DNA from: an uncultured Caproiciproducens sp.
Lineage (GTDB): Bacteria > Bacillota > Clostridia > Oscillospirales > Acutalibacteraceae
Assembly (NCBI RefSeq): GCF_963664915.1
Contig: NZ_OY761810.1
Span: 1 to 64,000 of the forward strand
Direction: 5' to 3'
DNA: 64,000 nucleotides
In this document: positions 39,887 through 49,843 of the stretch, in pieces
Numbering within the stretch: position 1 is the first letter of the stretch
Layout of the letters: every line of letters starts with the position of its first letter
Made by a program: the position numbers and the translations under genes
The notes under the pieces: model-generated
What the model saw: only the letters and a program-made list of their open reading frames with translations
Told to the model about the DNA's origin: nothing
The model's database searches: none

Positions 39887-41053
39887 TCATTTTCTAAAAT
39901 ATTGTGTAAATTTTATACCTGTTTTTGTCATCCATAAGGATGAAACAGCCGATACAAATGGGACTGCTAGGATTACCCCAATGGAACCGGAAATGCCGCT
40001 TAATATTTCGATACCGATTTCATATTCATTCATAAATTGAAGGTAGGGCATGCTGTAGGAATACAGAATAACTAGCGTATTAATAGCACTGCCAGCATAT
40101 GCCAAAATAAGCGTCGTGGACATGGTACCCATCATGTCCTTACCAACATGAATTCCTGATTGGAACAGCTGTTTTGCTGTAGCGGTAGGATTTGTTTCGT
40201 GAATTTCGGCTATCGTTGAAGCAACGGACATGCTTACATCAATAATCGCCCCCAAAGAGGAAATCAAAATACCCGAATATAGAATCCCGCTTACATCCAG
40301 CCGGCTGTTCTGACTGATATAAGCGAGGGTTTCAATCTCTTTGACATTCAGTCCGGAAATATGGCCGAAGTACCCAAAAATCTGTGCCGTGAGACCTGCT
40401 GCCAGAATCCCCGCCGCTGTTCCAAGAATCGAGCAAAATGACTTCACCGACCAGCCGCCGATCAGTAGCATCGTCACAATCGTCACCAGGACGGACGTAA
40501 GCGAAGCCGCCAAGAAAGGCGATACCCCGACATACATCATCGGTATGTATAAAAACATGATGCATAGAAAAGTAAACACTAGAGCGGCAGAGGAAGTCAT
40601 CCCTTTCTTTCCTCCAATCGCGCACAGAATCAGGAAAAACAGCCCGATCAGTATCCATAAAACACCCCCTCTGTCATAATTATAAACACTTGCCACCAAT
40701 TCACCATTCGAGGAAAGATTAACTAGTGCAACCACTTTTAGCCCCGGTACACAGTAAGCCCCTGCATGATTGGCATGAGGACTTTGCGCTTCGCATACCT
40801 TACCTTGATAAGGACCGGAAGTGATTTTCAATTGGACAACCTGATTTCCCTGCATTTCCCCATTTTCATCCTGCCCGATATTGCTGCTGATCACTTTCAT
40901 AACCGTTGCCTTAGTAAATTGGGTGCTCCCATTGGGGCGAAGTGGTACACGGTGAATCTGAGCGTTAAACACAATCAACGCTCCGGCAAAGACAACCAGA
41001 AATAAAAACAATCCTATTGCCGCACGCTGGTAGTGTGTCATTTTCTTCCACAA
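39887..41053 (-). CDS. YibE/F-family membrane protein
   Basis: A 388-residue protein: N-terminal anchor, a short extracytoplasmic OB-like domain (about 45-125), then seven or eight helices with SLTSVLVTIVTMLLIGG, ISSLGAIIDVSMSVAS and GKDMMGTMSTTLILAYAGS, the YibE/F signature. The family has no firmly established function; transport is suspected. It lies downstream of the giant secreted phosphoesterase with a hairpin between them, so linked expression is possible. Confidence 0.85.
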   Translation of the reverse strand: MWKKMTHYQRAAIGLFLFLVVFAGALIVFNAQIHRVPLRPNGSTQFTKATVMKVISSNIGQDENGEMQGNQVVQLKITSGPYQGKVCEAQSPHANHAGAYCVPGLKVVALVNLSSNGELVASVYNYDRGGVLWILIGLFFLILCAIGGKKGMTSSAALVFTFLCIMFLYIPMMYVGVSPFLAASLTSVLVTIVTMLLIGGWSVKSFCSILGTAAGILAAGLTAQIFGYFGHISGLNVKEIETLAYISQNSRLDVSGILYSGILISSLGAIIDVSMSVASTIAEIHETNPTATAKQLFQSGIHVGKDMMGTMSTTLILAYAGSAINTLVILYSYSMPYLQFMNEYEIGIEILSGISGSIGVILAVPFVSAVSSLWMTKTGIKFTQYFRK

Positions 41054-41091
41054 AATTCAGTTCCTTCTTTCCCTCATATTTCATACAAAAA

Positions 41092-41121
41092 TGCCCGCTG
41101 TGAAGAAAATCCTCCACAGCA
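41092..41121 (-). terminator. Hairpin between the giant secreted protein and yibE/F
   Basis: Minus strand GCTGTG-12-CACAGC followed by GGGCATTTTTG. The stem is short and separated from the T-run by four bases, so termination is probably partial. Confidence 0.4.
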
Positions 41122-41146
41122 GACACCTTTATGATCTGTTGGTATT

Positions 41147-44100
41147 TTAACCGACTTTTATTGTGAAAAGTTTGTAAGATACTCCTCCGACTTTTGCGTA
41201 AACCCCAAAGGAGCCTTTTTTCCTCGCTGTGACTTTGCATAAGTAACTGCCATCTTGTGATGGGTAATTACCCTGTATCTGAGAGGTCTGGAGCGATTCA
41301 CCGTCACCAGTCTGGAACGTGTATTCCGTACCTTTCAAATTGGAGATTTTAAATGTGTAGCTGCCACCCGGCTTCAAGGCTATATCTTGTTTTGTATCGC
41401 TGGTAAACGGATGGTCCGAACTAACCTGAACCGTACCGATCTTAGTAACAGCCCCGTCAATCGTGACATAAATTCCCGCCTCATTTCCCGTTTCCAGAGG
41501 GGAAGCCAAACAGGATAGGGAATAAGTAACTATTTTTGTCACTGGGTCCCATTCTGTCACGGGTGCGTTAACGCTGACAAGGCGTCCGTTACCGCTGACA
41601 ACCGCGTCCGGTTTCTTTTCGCAGGTGAAGGTGAACAGCAATCTTGAGCCCGGCTGTACCGCGGTATTTTTCGTTAAACTCAAACCCGAAGACACGGCGG
41701 GCGGAACTGTTGTGGAAGGCGGAGCCATCACGGGAGAAGGCTCTGGTTTGCTATGATCTTTACCTCCGCCACTGCTGCCGGAAGTGGTAAACGTCATGAT
41801 CGGTGTATAAAGAACTTCACCGTTATCTTTGGAAACCTTGGCATACCAACCGTATGTAGTGCCGGTGTTCAACTCTGTCCAGCTCTGCAGAATCATACCG
41901 GTTCCCGTTTTGGGGCTTCCGATTGTCTTGGATGTCCTCACATCGACTGTGCAGCTATCTGTCTGCAGTGTCTTTGTCTGAGTGTTGAAATCAACGTCCA
42001 GTTCTGCGACATCCATGTTCACCGCTTTCGTTCCAGGTCCGTACGAAGAAAGACGCGGCGTATCAAAATAGTTATAATCCTGACGATAAGGAGAATACGA
42101 ATTGATATAAATTTTATTATTCTTCAAATCAAAATACAAAAACTTAATATATTCGGAACCGCCCTCCGGATCAGACTGGTAATCCGTGCAGATTTGATAG
42201 ACCGTGCGGTCCGGTGTTCCGTCGTTATTATCATCAAAGGAATCAGTCTGAATGGACGCTCCGTGGTAATGACCGTTCAAGACCGCAATAACACTTTTAT
42301 TTTTTGCGACGACTTCCTTCTGAACCAGCTTTCCGGTATAATCCAGCAAATTATCTGCCGCTGCCACATTGGTGTAGCGATGCAGGGCGATGATTGCCTT
42401 GCGGTCCGAATATTGGGCAAGGACCTGATTCATCCATTCGATCTCGTTGGTGTAAACATCCCAGCTCATATAAAGGATGATAAAATCCTGTCCGTTTTCC
42501 GTCAGCAAGTCGTAATGTCCCAGATTGTTTTTATAGGAACCTCCATAATATGGCTGATCTTTAAAACGGTCTTCGCCAAAATACTTCCAATAGTTTCCAT
42601 ATCCTTCGGCTCCTGCAAAAACATCGTGATTGCCGCCCAGCACGCCGTACGGCATACCGGCTTTATCAAAAATGTTCATGGAATGGTCGGCATTAACCCA
42701 CTCTCCGGTCATATCCACATCGTCCACCAGGTCGCCCGTATGCATCACATATCGGATATCCAAATTTTTGCGGTTATCCACAATCCATTGATTCATTTGA
42801 TCGTAATGGTAAGGAAAACTTTCGGAATAATACTGCGTATCCGTTTCCCATGCGAATGAAAAATCGTAGTTTTCCGGCACGCTGCTGCCATCCCATTCAG
42901 AACCTGCCGATGCGGTTTCCGTTACAGCTTTTTCATCCGAGTTGATTTCCGGCGTCGTTCCGTTGGTGAGGCACTGTACCAGGAGCACCGCTTTTCCGTT
43001 TGATGTATGGTCTTTAGCCGGAAAAGAAGTTTCGATTCCTCCGTCTTTTTCAATGCCCGCCTTTTCCCACTGATTGTTGGAAGTATTCAGTATATACAGG
43101 GAAGTGGTGTGGTTTGCATCGGTATTGCTGGCTTTCCCTTTCCAGTGGACCGCAACATCGTCCTCCTCCCCGACCGCACCGGTGTTGACTGTAAACAACT
43201 CATAAGGAATCGTCCCATAAGGCGCGCTGACTGTTACCGAACGGTCTCCTCCCAAGTTCAAGGTGGAGGGTTCTCCGTTTTCACTGCTCGCTACCGTAAT
43301 ACCGCCGTTTTTCATCGTTAGTGATTTCCCTTGCAGGAAGGCAGTATTCGACTGTGTATTGCCCACGTTAACGAAAAGAGAGGCCGAATTCGCGGTAATA
43401 TTGTTTTGGCCCGGTGCCAGAGTACTTGCATCTGTGGCGCCTGCAACAAATTTGATCTCTTTTGTCGCAATATTGTTCCCTTCATCCACCGCAATAATTT
43501 GGATGGTATGTTCGCCGGGGGTAAGGTCTGACGGAATGATGCTGGCCGGAATGCTGAGTTCATTGCCGTCGAGCGTCACCGTTTCCTGACTGATCTTGCT
43601 GCTGTCCTCAATTTCGGGCAAAAGAGTAAACGGCTGGTAGTGAGTGGATTTTTCCTCTATTCCAGCTTGAATAGTTGGGGCTGTATTGTCTACCTTCACT
43701 TTGGCACTTGCGGTTTTTCCATCCGCGGTCGCCGTAATGGTATGAAAGCCGTCGGAAAGCTGAGCCGTATCCACCGTAACACCAACGGCAGTGACATCCG
43801 AATCCGGTATTTCAAAATACATATCCATGTTAGGAACCATTCCGCTGCTGTCGCCGATAGTATGAACCGCTGCCAGGTTAGTGCTAGTGTTGGTCTTACT
43901 ATTGTCCGGCTCGATCTTGACAGGTAAATAGTTTTTACCATTTTCAAGGCGGAGCTGTACATTGGATATTGTGTAATCTTCATGGTTTTCATCAGCGACC
44001 TCAGAGTAGAGTTCGGCAAAAGGCGTCCCGCTGCCGCCCGCCCATAGCGTCAGCTTCAGTTTGTACTTTCCGTTCTCGTGGGTCAAATACTTATTGTCGA

Positions 44101-46423
44101 TTCTCACCACACGGGAAGAAGGCAGTTCACACCAGGGAGAAAAGAATGTGATAACGTCGTGTTCGTCATTTTTATAAGGCGCCGTCAAAGCGTTCTTAAA
44201 GTAGTTGTTCAGGCCGCCGCACTGAACGGAAAAATACGCTCCGTTTTCCAGCATTGGCGCAGTGGAAACCTGTTTGCCGTCCACCAGAATCTTTGTGTCA
44301 GCGTTTTTGGAACCGTCGTTCGCTGTGATTGTGGTTTCTCCTGAAAGGACACTTCCGTCACCGACGTTCAGACGCACGCCGCTAACATCATTCAAACTGT
44401 TGATCTTTACTTCTTTCGTTTCCGTCTGGCAAATTCCGTAAAGGGTGTAGGCCTGAACATTGAACTTGACGGAATCATGCCCGAACAAAATATCCGAGGG
44501 AATCTGGGCGGCAAATTTCCCTAGCCGCGCCTGCTTCTTTTCGTCGATGTGCTGCCATTCCCCTGTTCCGTCCAGCTGATAGTTGATGGTCGTGCCGATC
44601 AGAAATGGGCGCATGGGTTCTCCCTGATCCCTCACGATGGCGGCGTAGCGCTCGGTGGATGCTGCGTCTAAAATGTAGTCCACATCATACATGACGTAAA
44701 GCTGGTTGCCTTCATTGATGGTTTCAGGCACGGTCCAGCCATCCGAAAGCTGAAGCGTCGGATCTTTCCCGTCGTCTTCCGGATAATCCGGGTATCCCGC
44801 AAACGGAATCAGATTCGACGGAACCTGCCAGGACTCCACACTCCCGGGCGTTATGTCGCCGATTGCGGCAGGAATCGCTATATTTTCTTCCGATTTGGGA
44901 TAAGAATACTGAAGGGAGGTATCATCATCGCAGTATTGATTGGTATTTTCGTTAAACCCCGCCACGATAAACGCGTCATCCTCCGTGGTTCCAATGCGAA
45001 TCCATCGTGGTGCAGTAGGAGGCAAGCTTGCGCTGTTAATCTTAACGATGTCCTCATTTTCCACAAGACTGGTTCCATAGTGTTGGTTAAAATCGTCTAT
45101 GGGCGTACCGGTGTTGTCCAACCACAGCACCATGGTTTTACCGGACTTTACAAACGCCTTGGGACTGGTGATCGTAAACGTTGTCCCATACTGTGCCGCC
45201 GTCTGGTATGGATAATTATAGTCATCAAATATTTTGTAAAAGGGCAGGTAAATATCATTGTCGGTTCGGTTATAAATCTCAATATAGGTATACTTCGATT
45301 CGGCCTTGGAACTGATCTCCGTAACAATTAATGGTGCTGCTTTGTCGTCCGCCACATTGTCCGGTTCTTCTATCGTAACGGTCTTATGATCGCTTTCAGA
45401 GAAATCATCCTTCCCATAGCTCGCTTTAACATACCATTCGGCCTCGCTGCCCCAAAGTTTGCTTCGGTCGACGGTGACATGAAACCCACCGTTGGAATCC
45501 GGCTCCATGGGAACTTTTATGTACTTTGACGTATATTCGGAATAATCATAGTTGACCTCGCTGTTTTTTTGACGGTAAAACAGATTCGCCTGTAAGGCTC
45601 CGGCTGTGGTCCCATCGGGAATTGAAATGTCGGCCTGCACCTCTAACCCGTCATTCTTTATGCTGTCCTGCGCCGACACGCTGTTTATAGTCGGCATTGT
45701 ATCCGTATCCGGTATATTGACCTTTTCTACCGGAACCTGAGAAGGTTCCACGCTGCCGGGAGTCGCTTTGGATATCGAACCCTTTTCCGACATACGCCCG
45801 CCCGAATACGCATATTGGACTCCCAGCTTATCCGGGTTGTATGTTGGAAGATCGGCGCCGCAAACATTGCACCAGGCCTCTGAGATGACGGAATCGTCAT
45901 CCTTGCCAATTAGGAACCCGCGCCTTATGTTGTTAGTGATACCGCTGCTGCTGACGCGTACAATATCCTTATTCTCCACAAGATTTACGCCATAATATTT
46001 ATTAAAATCGGCTACTGAATTTCCCATCCCAGTAGAAGCAGCTCTGTTGCTATGCCATAAGATGAGTGTTTTGCCGGATTCGATTTCAACATTCTGACCG
46101 CCCGTTGTATATAACAACATCCTAGCTCCGGGATTCCTATAATCATATTGATAGTCTTTAAAATTGATCGTAGCATCCGAATTGTTGAAAACCTCGACAT
46201 AGGTAAACCTAGAATTTGCCGGACCATCCGCGACAATCTCCGTTATAATCAACGGGGAATCGGTCGATACATTTCCGCTGTCTTGATACGTTCGCGCATA
46301 CCCGCTATCCTGATTAGGATCTTCACTTTGTTGCCCTGTCTGTTGCGCATACGCAGAAAGCGATGACATCACCAAAGAAGCAGCCAGTACAAACGCTAAT
46401 ATTGATTTACTAATTCGCATCAT
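41147..46423 (-). CDS. Giant secreted protein: two lamin-tail domains, Ig-like modules and a metallophosphoesterase
   Basis: A 1758-residue exported protein. Signal peptide at 1-26 (ILAFVLAASLVMSSLSAYA). Two lamin-tail-like domains at about 55-228 and 360-532, each with PLIxTEI...YVEVFN/YIEIYN. Then Ig/bacterial big-domain segments, and a calcineurin-like phosphoesterase at about 1184-1440 with HTGDLVDDVD, GGNHD, and NGHYHG metal ligands. The C-terminal 200 residues are further beta-sandwich repeats. No sortase signal, dockerin or SLH domain was seen. Probably an extracellular nucleotide or phospholipid phosphoesterase (inference). Starts after GAGGGAAAAG. Confidence 0.88.
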   Translation of the reverse strand: MMRISKSILAFVLAASLVMSSLSAYAQQTGQQSEDPNQDSGYARTYQDSGNVSTDSPLIITEIVADGPANSRFTYVEVFNNSDATINFKDYQYDYRNPGARMLLYTTGGQNVEIESGKTLILWHSNRAASTGMGNSVADFNKYYGVNLVENKDIVRVSSSGITNNIRRGFLIGKDDDSVISEAWCNVCGADLPTYNPDKLGVQYAYSGGRMSEKGSISKATPGSVEPSQVPVEKVNIPDTDTMPTINSVSAQDSIKNDGLEVQADISIPDGTTAGALQANLFYRQKNSEVNYDYSEYTSKYIKVPMEPDSNGGFHVTVDRSKLWGSEAEWYVKASYGKDDFSESDHKTVTIEEPDNVADDKAAPLIVTEISSKAESKYTYIEIYNRTDNDIYLPFYKIFDDYNYPYQTAAQYGTTFTITSPKAFVKSGKTMVLWLDNTGTPIDDFNQHYGTSLVENEDIVKINSASLPPTAPRWIRIGTTEDDAFIVAGFNENTNQYCDDDTSLQYSYPKSEENIAIPAAIGDITPGSVESWQVPSNLIPFAGYPDYPEDDGKDPTLQLSDGWTVPETINEGNQLYVMYDVDYILDAASTERYAAIVRDQGEPMRPFLIGTTINYQLDGTGEWQHIDEKKQARLGKFAAQIPSDILFGHDSVKFNVQAYTLYGICQTETKEVKINSLNDVSGVRLNVGDGSVLSGETTITANDGSKNADTKILVDGKQVSTAPMLENGAYFSVQCGGLNNYFKNALTAPYKNDEHDVITFFSPWCELPSSRVVRIDNKYLTHENGKYKLKLTLWAGGSGTPFAELYSEVADENHEDYTISNVQLRLENGKNYLPVKIEPDNSKTNTSTNLAAVHTIGDSSGMVPNMDMYFEIPDSDVTAVGVTVDTAQLSDGFHTITATADGKTASAKVKVDNTAPTIQAGIEEKSTHYQPFTLLPEIEDSSKISQETVTLDGNELSIPASIIPSDLTPGEHTIQIIAVDEGNNIATKEIKFVAGATDASTLAPGQNNITANSASLFVNVGNTQSNTAFLQGKSLTMKNGGITVASSENGEPSTLNLGGDRSVTVSAPYGTIPYELFTVNTGAVGEEDDVAVHWKGKASNTDANHTTSLYILNTSNNQWEKAGIEKDGGIETSFPAKDHTSNGKAVLLVQCLTNGTTPEINSDEKAVTETASAGSEWDGSSVPENYDFSFAWETDTQYYSESFPYHYDQMNQWIVDNRKNLDIRYVMHTGDLVDDVDMTGEWVNADHSMNIFDKAGMPYGVLGGNHDVFAGAEGYGNYWKYFGEDRFKDQPYYGGSYKNNLGHYDLLTENGQDFIILYMSWDVYTNEIEWMNQVLAQYSDRKAIIALHRYTNVAAADNLLDYTGKLVQKEVVAKNKSVIAVLNGHYHGASIQTDSFDDNNDGTPDRTVYQICTDYQSDPEGGSEYIKFLYFDLKNNKIYINSYSPYRQDYNYFDTPRLSSYGPGTKAVNMDVAELDVDFNTQTKTLQTDSCTVDVRTSKTIGSPKTGTGMILQSWTELNTGTTYGWYAKVSKDNGEVLYTPIMTFTTSGSSGGGKDHSKPEPSPVMAPPSTTVPPAVSSGLSLTKNTAVQPGSRLLFTFTCEKKPDAVVSGNGRLVSVNAPVTEWDPVTKIVTYSLSCLASPLETGNEAGIYVTIDGAVTKIGTVQVSSDHPFTSDTKQDIALKPGGSYTFKISNLKGTEYTFQTGDGESLQTSQIQGNYPSQDGSYLCKVTARKKGSFGVYAKVGGVSYKLFTIKVG

Positions 46424-46694
46424 TCTTTTCCCTCTTTTTCTCTTGTCTCTTTTCTAATCTTTACTATTGTAACTTTATTGCTTCTCATTTAGGTTAGAAA
46501 AGCATTAGGTTCTTGTAAACCAACATTAAAATAATATTAAAAAGCATGCTATTCCATAACTACTTAAACTTCATCGTTCAGTCTAAGTCCTTGTCCACCA
46601 TCTGCAGTAAATTTTTCTCACAATGGCTGGCAGATTAGGTTACGGATGCGAAATCCAATGTACAGCGTGCCAGACCATGATTTCCCTATATTAT
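46424..46694. other. Intergenic region upstream of the giant secreted protein
   Basis: About 270 bases, presumably with the promoter for the giant protein. No gene or clear promoter consensus was identified. Confidence 0.4.
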
Positions 46695-46736
46695 AAAAAA
46701 GCACAAACATTACCCGTTTCAGGTGAATGTCTGTGC
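46695..46736 (-). terminator. Terminator downstream of the broken gene at 46.8 kb
   Basis: Minus strand GCACAGACATT-14-AATGTTTGTGC followed by TTTTTT (positions 46695-46700). A strong intrinsic terminator with one G-U pair. Confidence 0.85.
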
Positions 46737-46811
46737 TTATATTGTGCTAATGGGGGCAACTCAAAACGAAGGTAAGACACACATTTTGATCATAACTTCA
46801 TTAAGCTATTA

Positions 46812-47182
46812 CTAAGAGTTGCTGCTTGTGATGGAACTTATACCATTTCGAAATGTCAGATAACCCTTCTCTTTTGCGTACTGTGAAGCAATATCCATAA
46901 GTTTCCCAGTTTATGTCCCAACTTAAAAGCACCGTTATCGTCAAAACTGCTACATTCCAACTCGATTGTACGGTAGCCGATAAGTTCCCGGCAAAGTATC
47001 CAGCCTTTAGGGCTAGCCTCATCCTCCCCTAGATACCATCCAATTGTTTTAATGGATTCATTAATGTTACTCAGTTGTCCAAATGCTCCATCATAATCCC
47101 ACCATTCCGGTTTTATGGTACACATTAATCTTGCAACTGTCGGGATGCGCTCCTGAGATAATTCAAAAACGTTCATACGCAC
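46812..47182 (-). pseudogene. Frameshifted small protein, acetyltransferase-like
   Basis: The first 95 codons (MNVFELSQERIPTVARLMCTIKPEWWDYDGAFGQL...) run to about 46905, where the frame must shift by one base to continue as KLMDIASQYAKEKGYLTF...ISSITSSNS and stop at 46812. The joined product would be about 123 residues. The GHKLGKLMDIASQYAKEKG stretch recalls the CoA-binding helix of GNAT enzymes, but the family is not certain. Either a real indel or a sequencing error in the GGGAAAC region. Confidence 0.6.
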
Positions 47183-47339
47183 CTATACCTATCCGTATAT
47201 AATTAATTATATTTTACTACCATTGTCTGTCATAAACATAACTAGAAGTTCATTTTTGCTTCTGAGTTGCCCAGTGTGCTCATTTTGATACGTTCACTTA
47301 TTCGTAAAATGGAAATTTGTCTTTTCAAAATTATTTAGA

Positions 47340-47933
47340 TTAAAATCCTAACTCCTGATCCACAAAGATAATTTCACACTTCATACCCAGCGGTACTCGT
47401 TCAATCACCGAGATAATGCGACAAATTCGGTCAGGACTATTGCAATCATAACATTTATCTCCCTTGACTGCACATGGCGTTTTAGCTCCCACTCGTCTAG
47501 CATTCAATGGAGCAGCTACATTTTTACATCGTGAATAAGCCTCGCTAATAGTGGAAGTGATTTTATTTTTTCCTATAATATAGTAACAGGATTGAGGACC
47601 AAAGGCAGTCATTGCAACACGATTTCCTGTTCCATCAATATTTAAAATCTCTCCTGTCTCCGTTATTGCATTCGCACTCGTTATATAAGTATCTGCACAA
47701 TTTGCAAGTTTTCGCACTGCCAAACCTGGAGTTTTATTGTGCCATATAACGACATTATTTTGTTGTAGAACCTCAAACAAGCCCATTTCTTTTAAAGTCT
47801 CACTTCCACCAAATCCAATAGTTTGATTTTGTAAAGTATCAGCGAGATAACAGCAAGCGGCTTCTTTTGTTGAAAAAAACTGTGTTGTAAATCCATGCCG
47901 CTCGAAGTTTTGCCTTATCTGCGAATATTCCAT
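47340..47933 (-). CDS. LUD-domain (LutC-like) protein
   Basis: A 197-residue LUD-domain protein. Motifs: TIGFGGSETLKEMGLFEVL, VIWHNKTPGLAVRKLANCADTYITSANAITETGEILNIDGTGNRVA and GKNKI, all typical of the stand-alone LUD family related to LutB/LutC lactate-utilisation proteins. Late cysteines (CAVKGDKCYDCNSPDRIC) follow the pattern of these stand-alone forms and may bind metal. ATG 47933 follows GGAG. No lutA/lutB partner; function of solitary members is not settled. Confidence 0.85.
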   Translation of the reverse strand: MEYSQIRQNFERHGFTTQFFSTKEAACCYLADTLQNQTIGFGGSETLKEMGLFEVLQQNNVVIWHNKTPGLAVRKLANCADTYITSANAITETGEILNIDGTGNRVAMTAFGPQSCYYIIGKNKITSTISEAYSRCKNVAAPLNARRVGAKTPCAVKGDKCYDCNSPDRICRIISVIERVPLGMKCEIIFVDQELGF

Positions 47934-48186
47934 AAATTCATCTCCAACCTCACTATTATTACTCTTATGCAAATTCCTGTTTAATTGCGCACTATATAAA
48001 CAATCTGAATTCGTTGCGGTTTCTCATTATTCCACTAATGTGCAGATTAAACGGAAGGGGAAACCGCTTTACTTTTATGGAACGCTCATGCCTTTTTACA
48101 GGGTCTGAGCATTTTTTGCGCCTAACTTCGGATAATTCTCTATTCATAATGCGAAGCTATTTAAGTTACCCTTTATGTCAATAATT
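47934..48186. other. Intergenic, contains one copy of a diverged repeat
   Basis: No gene seen. Positions about 47993-48045 resemble 53645-53700 (shared ATAAACAATCT..TTCTCATTATTCC pattern, roughly 70%), which may be remnants of the same lost coding end. Confidence 0.35.
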
Positions 48187-48651
48187 TCAAGTGGATACAC
48201 ACTTTTCCAATAATACAATTTCGACTGTACCAACATGATACTTTTTGGTAATATGGAATCCGCACTTTTTGTAAAAATAGTGGTTTCGTTCTTTATCAGC
48301 TGGAGTTTCCAGTGACCAATAATGAGCACCTTTAAACTGCTGATCAAGGAATCTCATCGCTGCTTGTCCAATTCCATTATTTTCATATGCAGGTATAACA
48401 CAGAGACCTCCGAGAAAATACGAACCATCGTGGTTATCTCGTACGATAATATTTCCTACAATAGTATCGTCAACCATTATTTTATATACAATACAATTTT
48501 CCACAGAAAGCTTCATGCTTTCATATGTACGCCCGTACCCAGGGCATTCTCCATACTTGATATAATCATCATAAAATGCCTGATTTTGAATTTCTATTAA
48601 ATCTTGAATGTCATCGTCCCTAGCAAGGGGAAATGAAACATTATATTCCAT
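48187..48651 (-). CDS. GNAT-family N-acetyltransferase
   Basis: Acetyltransferase of 154 residues with the GNAT core: beta4 LGGLCVIPAYENNGIGQAAMRFLDQQ (acetyl-CoA loop of the Q/RxxGxG/A type) and a C-terminal YFYKKCGFHITKKY. The acceptor is not predictable. It is monocistronic between the LUD gene and a serine hydrolase. Confidence 0.85.
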   Translation of the reverse strand: MEYNVSFPLARDDDIQDLIEIQNQAFYDDYIKYGECPGYGRTYESMKLSVENCIVYKIMVDDTIVGNIIVRDNHDGSYFLGGLCVIPAYENNGIGQAAMRFLDQQFKGAHYWSLETPADKERNHYFYKKCGFHITKKYHVGTVEIVLLEKCVST

Positions 48652-48752
48652 AGCTCATCCTTCTGTATAGTATAAATAATCAAATTTAGCTTTCATCATA
48701 TAGTTTAAACATAATGAGCAACTCAAAAGGAAGAGGAGATGCATAATTGTGC

Positions 48753-49760
48753 TCATACCGAGAACAAATCCTCATTTGCATTTTTCATCATACGCCATAC
48801 GTTATTTCCAAAGTTGCTTACTATAGTAATCAATGATTCTTCTTTTGTTTGATAAGTTATAAAACTGACACCGGGATCACAACCCTGAAAATATGGTGTA
48901 TAGTAATTTCTCTCACCCTTTTTTAGCCAAATGCCATAGCCATAATACCCGTCTTCTTCGCAGCCACTTTGCCGGCTCAACATTTTGTTTGTCATTTCAG
49001 CTGACAACAATTCATGCTGAAGTAGGGCATCCCAAAATTTTTCGACATCTCCGACTGTAGTATATGCTCCACCCGCACCTGTTCCTTTCACATCCACGCT
49101 GTAAATGTTTGTATAATACTCGTTGTGCTTACGATCATAAATATAGGCATTGGCACATCTTGCAGGTAGCCTGTCCAATTCATAATATCCCGTTTTTTGC
49201 ATGCCGCTTACTGAAAAGACATTGTCTTTCAAGAACAAATCAAAGGGCATATTTGCAATTTTTTCAATGATTAAACCTAGAACCACATATCCGGTATTGT
49301 TGTATTGAAATCGTTCCCCTTTTTGATACATCATAGGTTTGTTCAAAAACAAGGGTAACAAATCTGATGACGTGCGGATTTTGTAGTTGGGATAATCTCT
49401 CCAAAGTTCATCATAGTCATCCATGATGCTTTCGTCAAAATAATCTGGAATTCCTGATGTGTGTGTCAATAGCTGCTCAATGGTTATATCCGAATCAATT
49501 TCATGCAAGTCAAAATCCAGCAAATGACCGATTGTATCTTTAAAATGCAGTTTCCCTCTTTCGATCATTTTCAAAATTGCAACCGCAACAAAGACCTTGC
49601 CTGCCGAGGCTGTTGCAAACCTCGTTTCTAATGTGTTTAGAACTTTATTAGGTAAATCGGCATACCCATAAGCATTTTGAAATATGTTTCGGCCATCTTG
49701 TTTTATAGAAATACAACCTTGAAAATCTTTTTCAACTATTTTATCTAAATTCATTTTCAT
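48753..49760 (-). CDS. Serine hydrolase of the beta-lactamase class C / penicillin-binding type
   Basis: A 335-residue protein with SAGK as the SxxK nucleophile motif (in FATASAGKVFVAVAIL), YNNTG as the YxN motif (about residue 154) and a late GxG-like segment. No signal peptide is evident, so it is probably cytoplasmic, as with many class C-like esterases and peptidases. Substrate unknown. Confidence 0.82.
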   Translation of the reverse strand: MKMNLDKIVEKDFQGCISIKQDGRNIFQNAYGYADLPNKVLNTLETRFATASAGKVFVAVAILKMIERGKLHFKDTIGHLLDFDLHEIDSDITIEQLLTHTSGIPDYFDESIMDDYDELWRDYPNYKIRTSSDLLPLFLNKPMMYQKGERFQYNNTGYVVLGLIIEKIANMPFDLFLKDNVFSVSGMQKTGYYELDRLPARCANAYIYDRKHNEYYTNIYSVDVKGTGAGGAYTTVGDVEKFWDALLQHELLSAEMTNKMLSRQSGCEEDGYYGYGIWLKKGERNYYTPYFQGCDPGVSFITYQTKEESLITIVSNFGNNVWRMMKNANEDLFSV

Positions 49761-49843
49761 TCCTTCTTGTTATATAAATTATATGAAGTTAAATTGCTAG
49801 ATGTAATTATATCGTTGAACTTCTATTCTTAAACTCCGACCAA

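Noticed and set aside
41753-42859. Long plus-strand open frame opposite the giant secreted protein
   Set aside because: The 368-codon frame is antisense to a clearly coding phosphoesterase region and has no ribosome binding site or recognisable domain.
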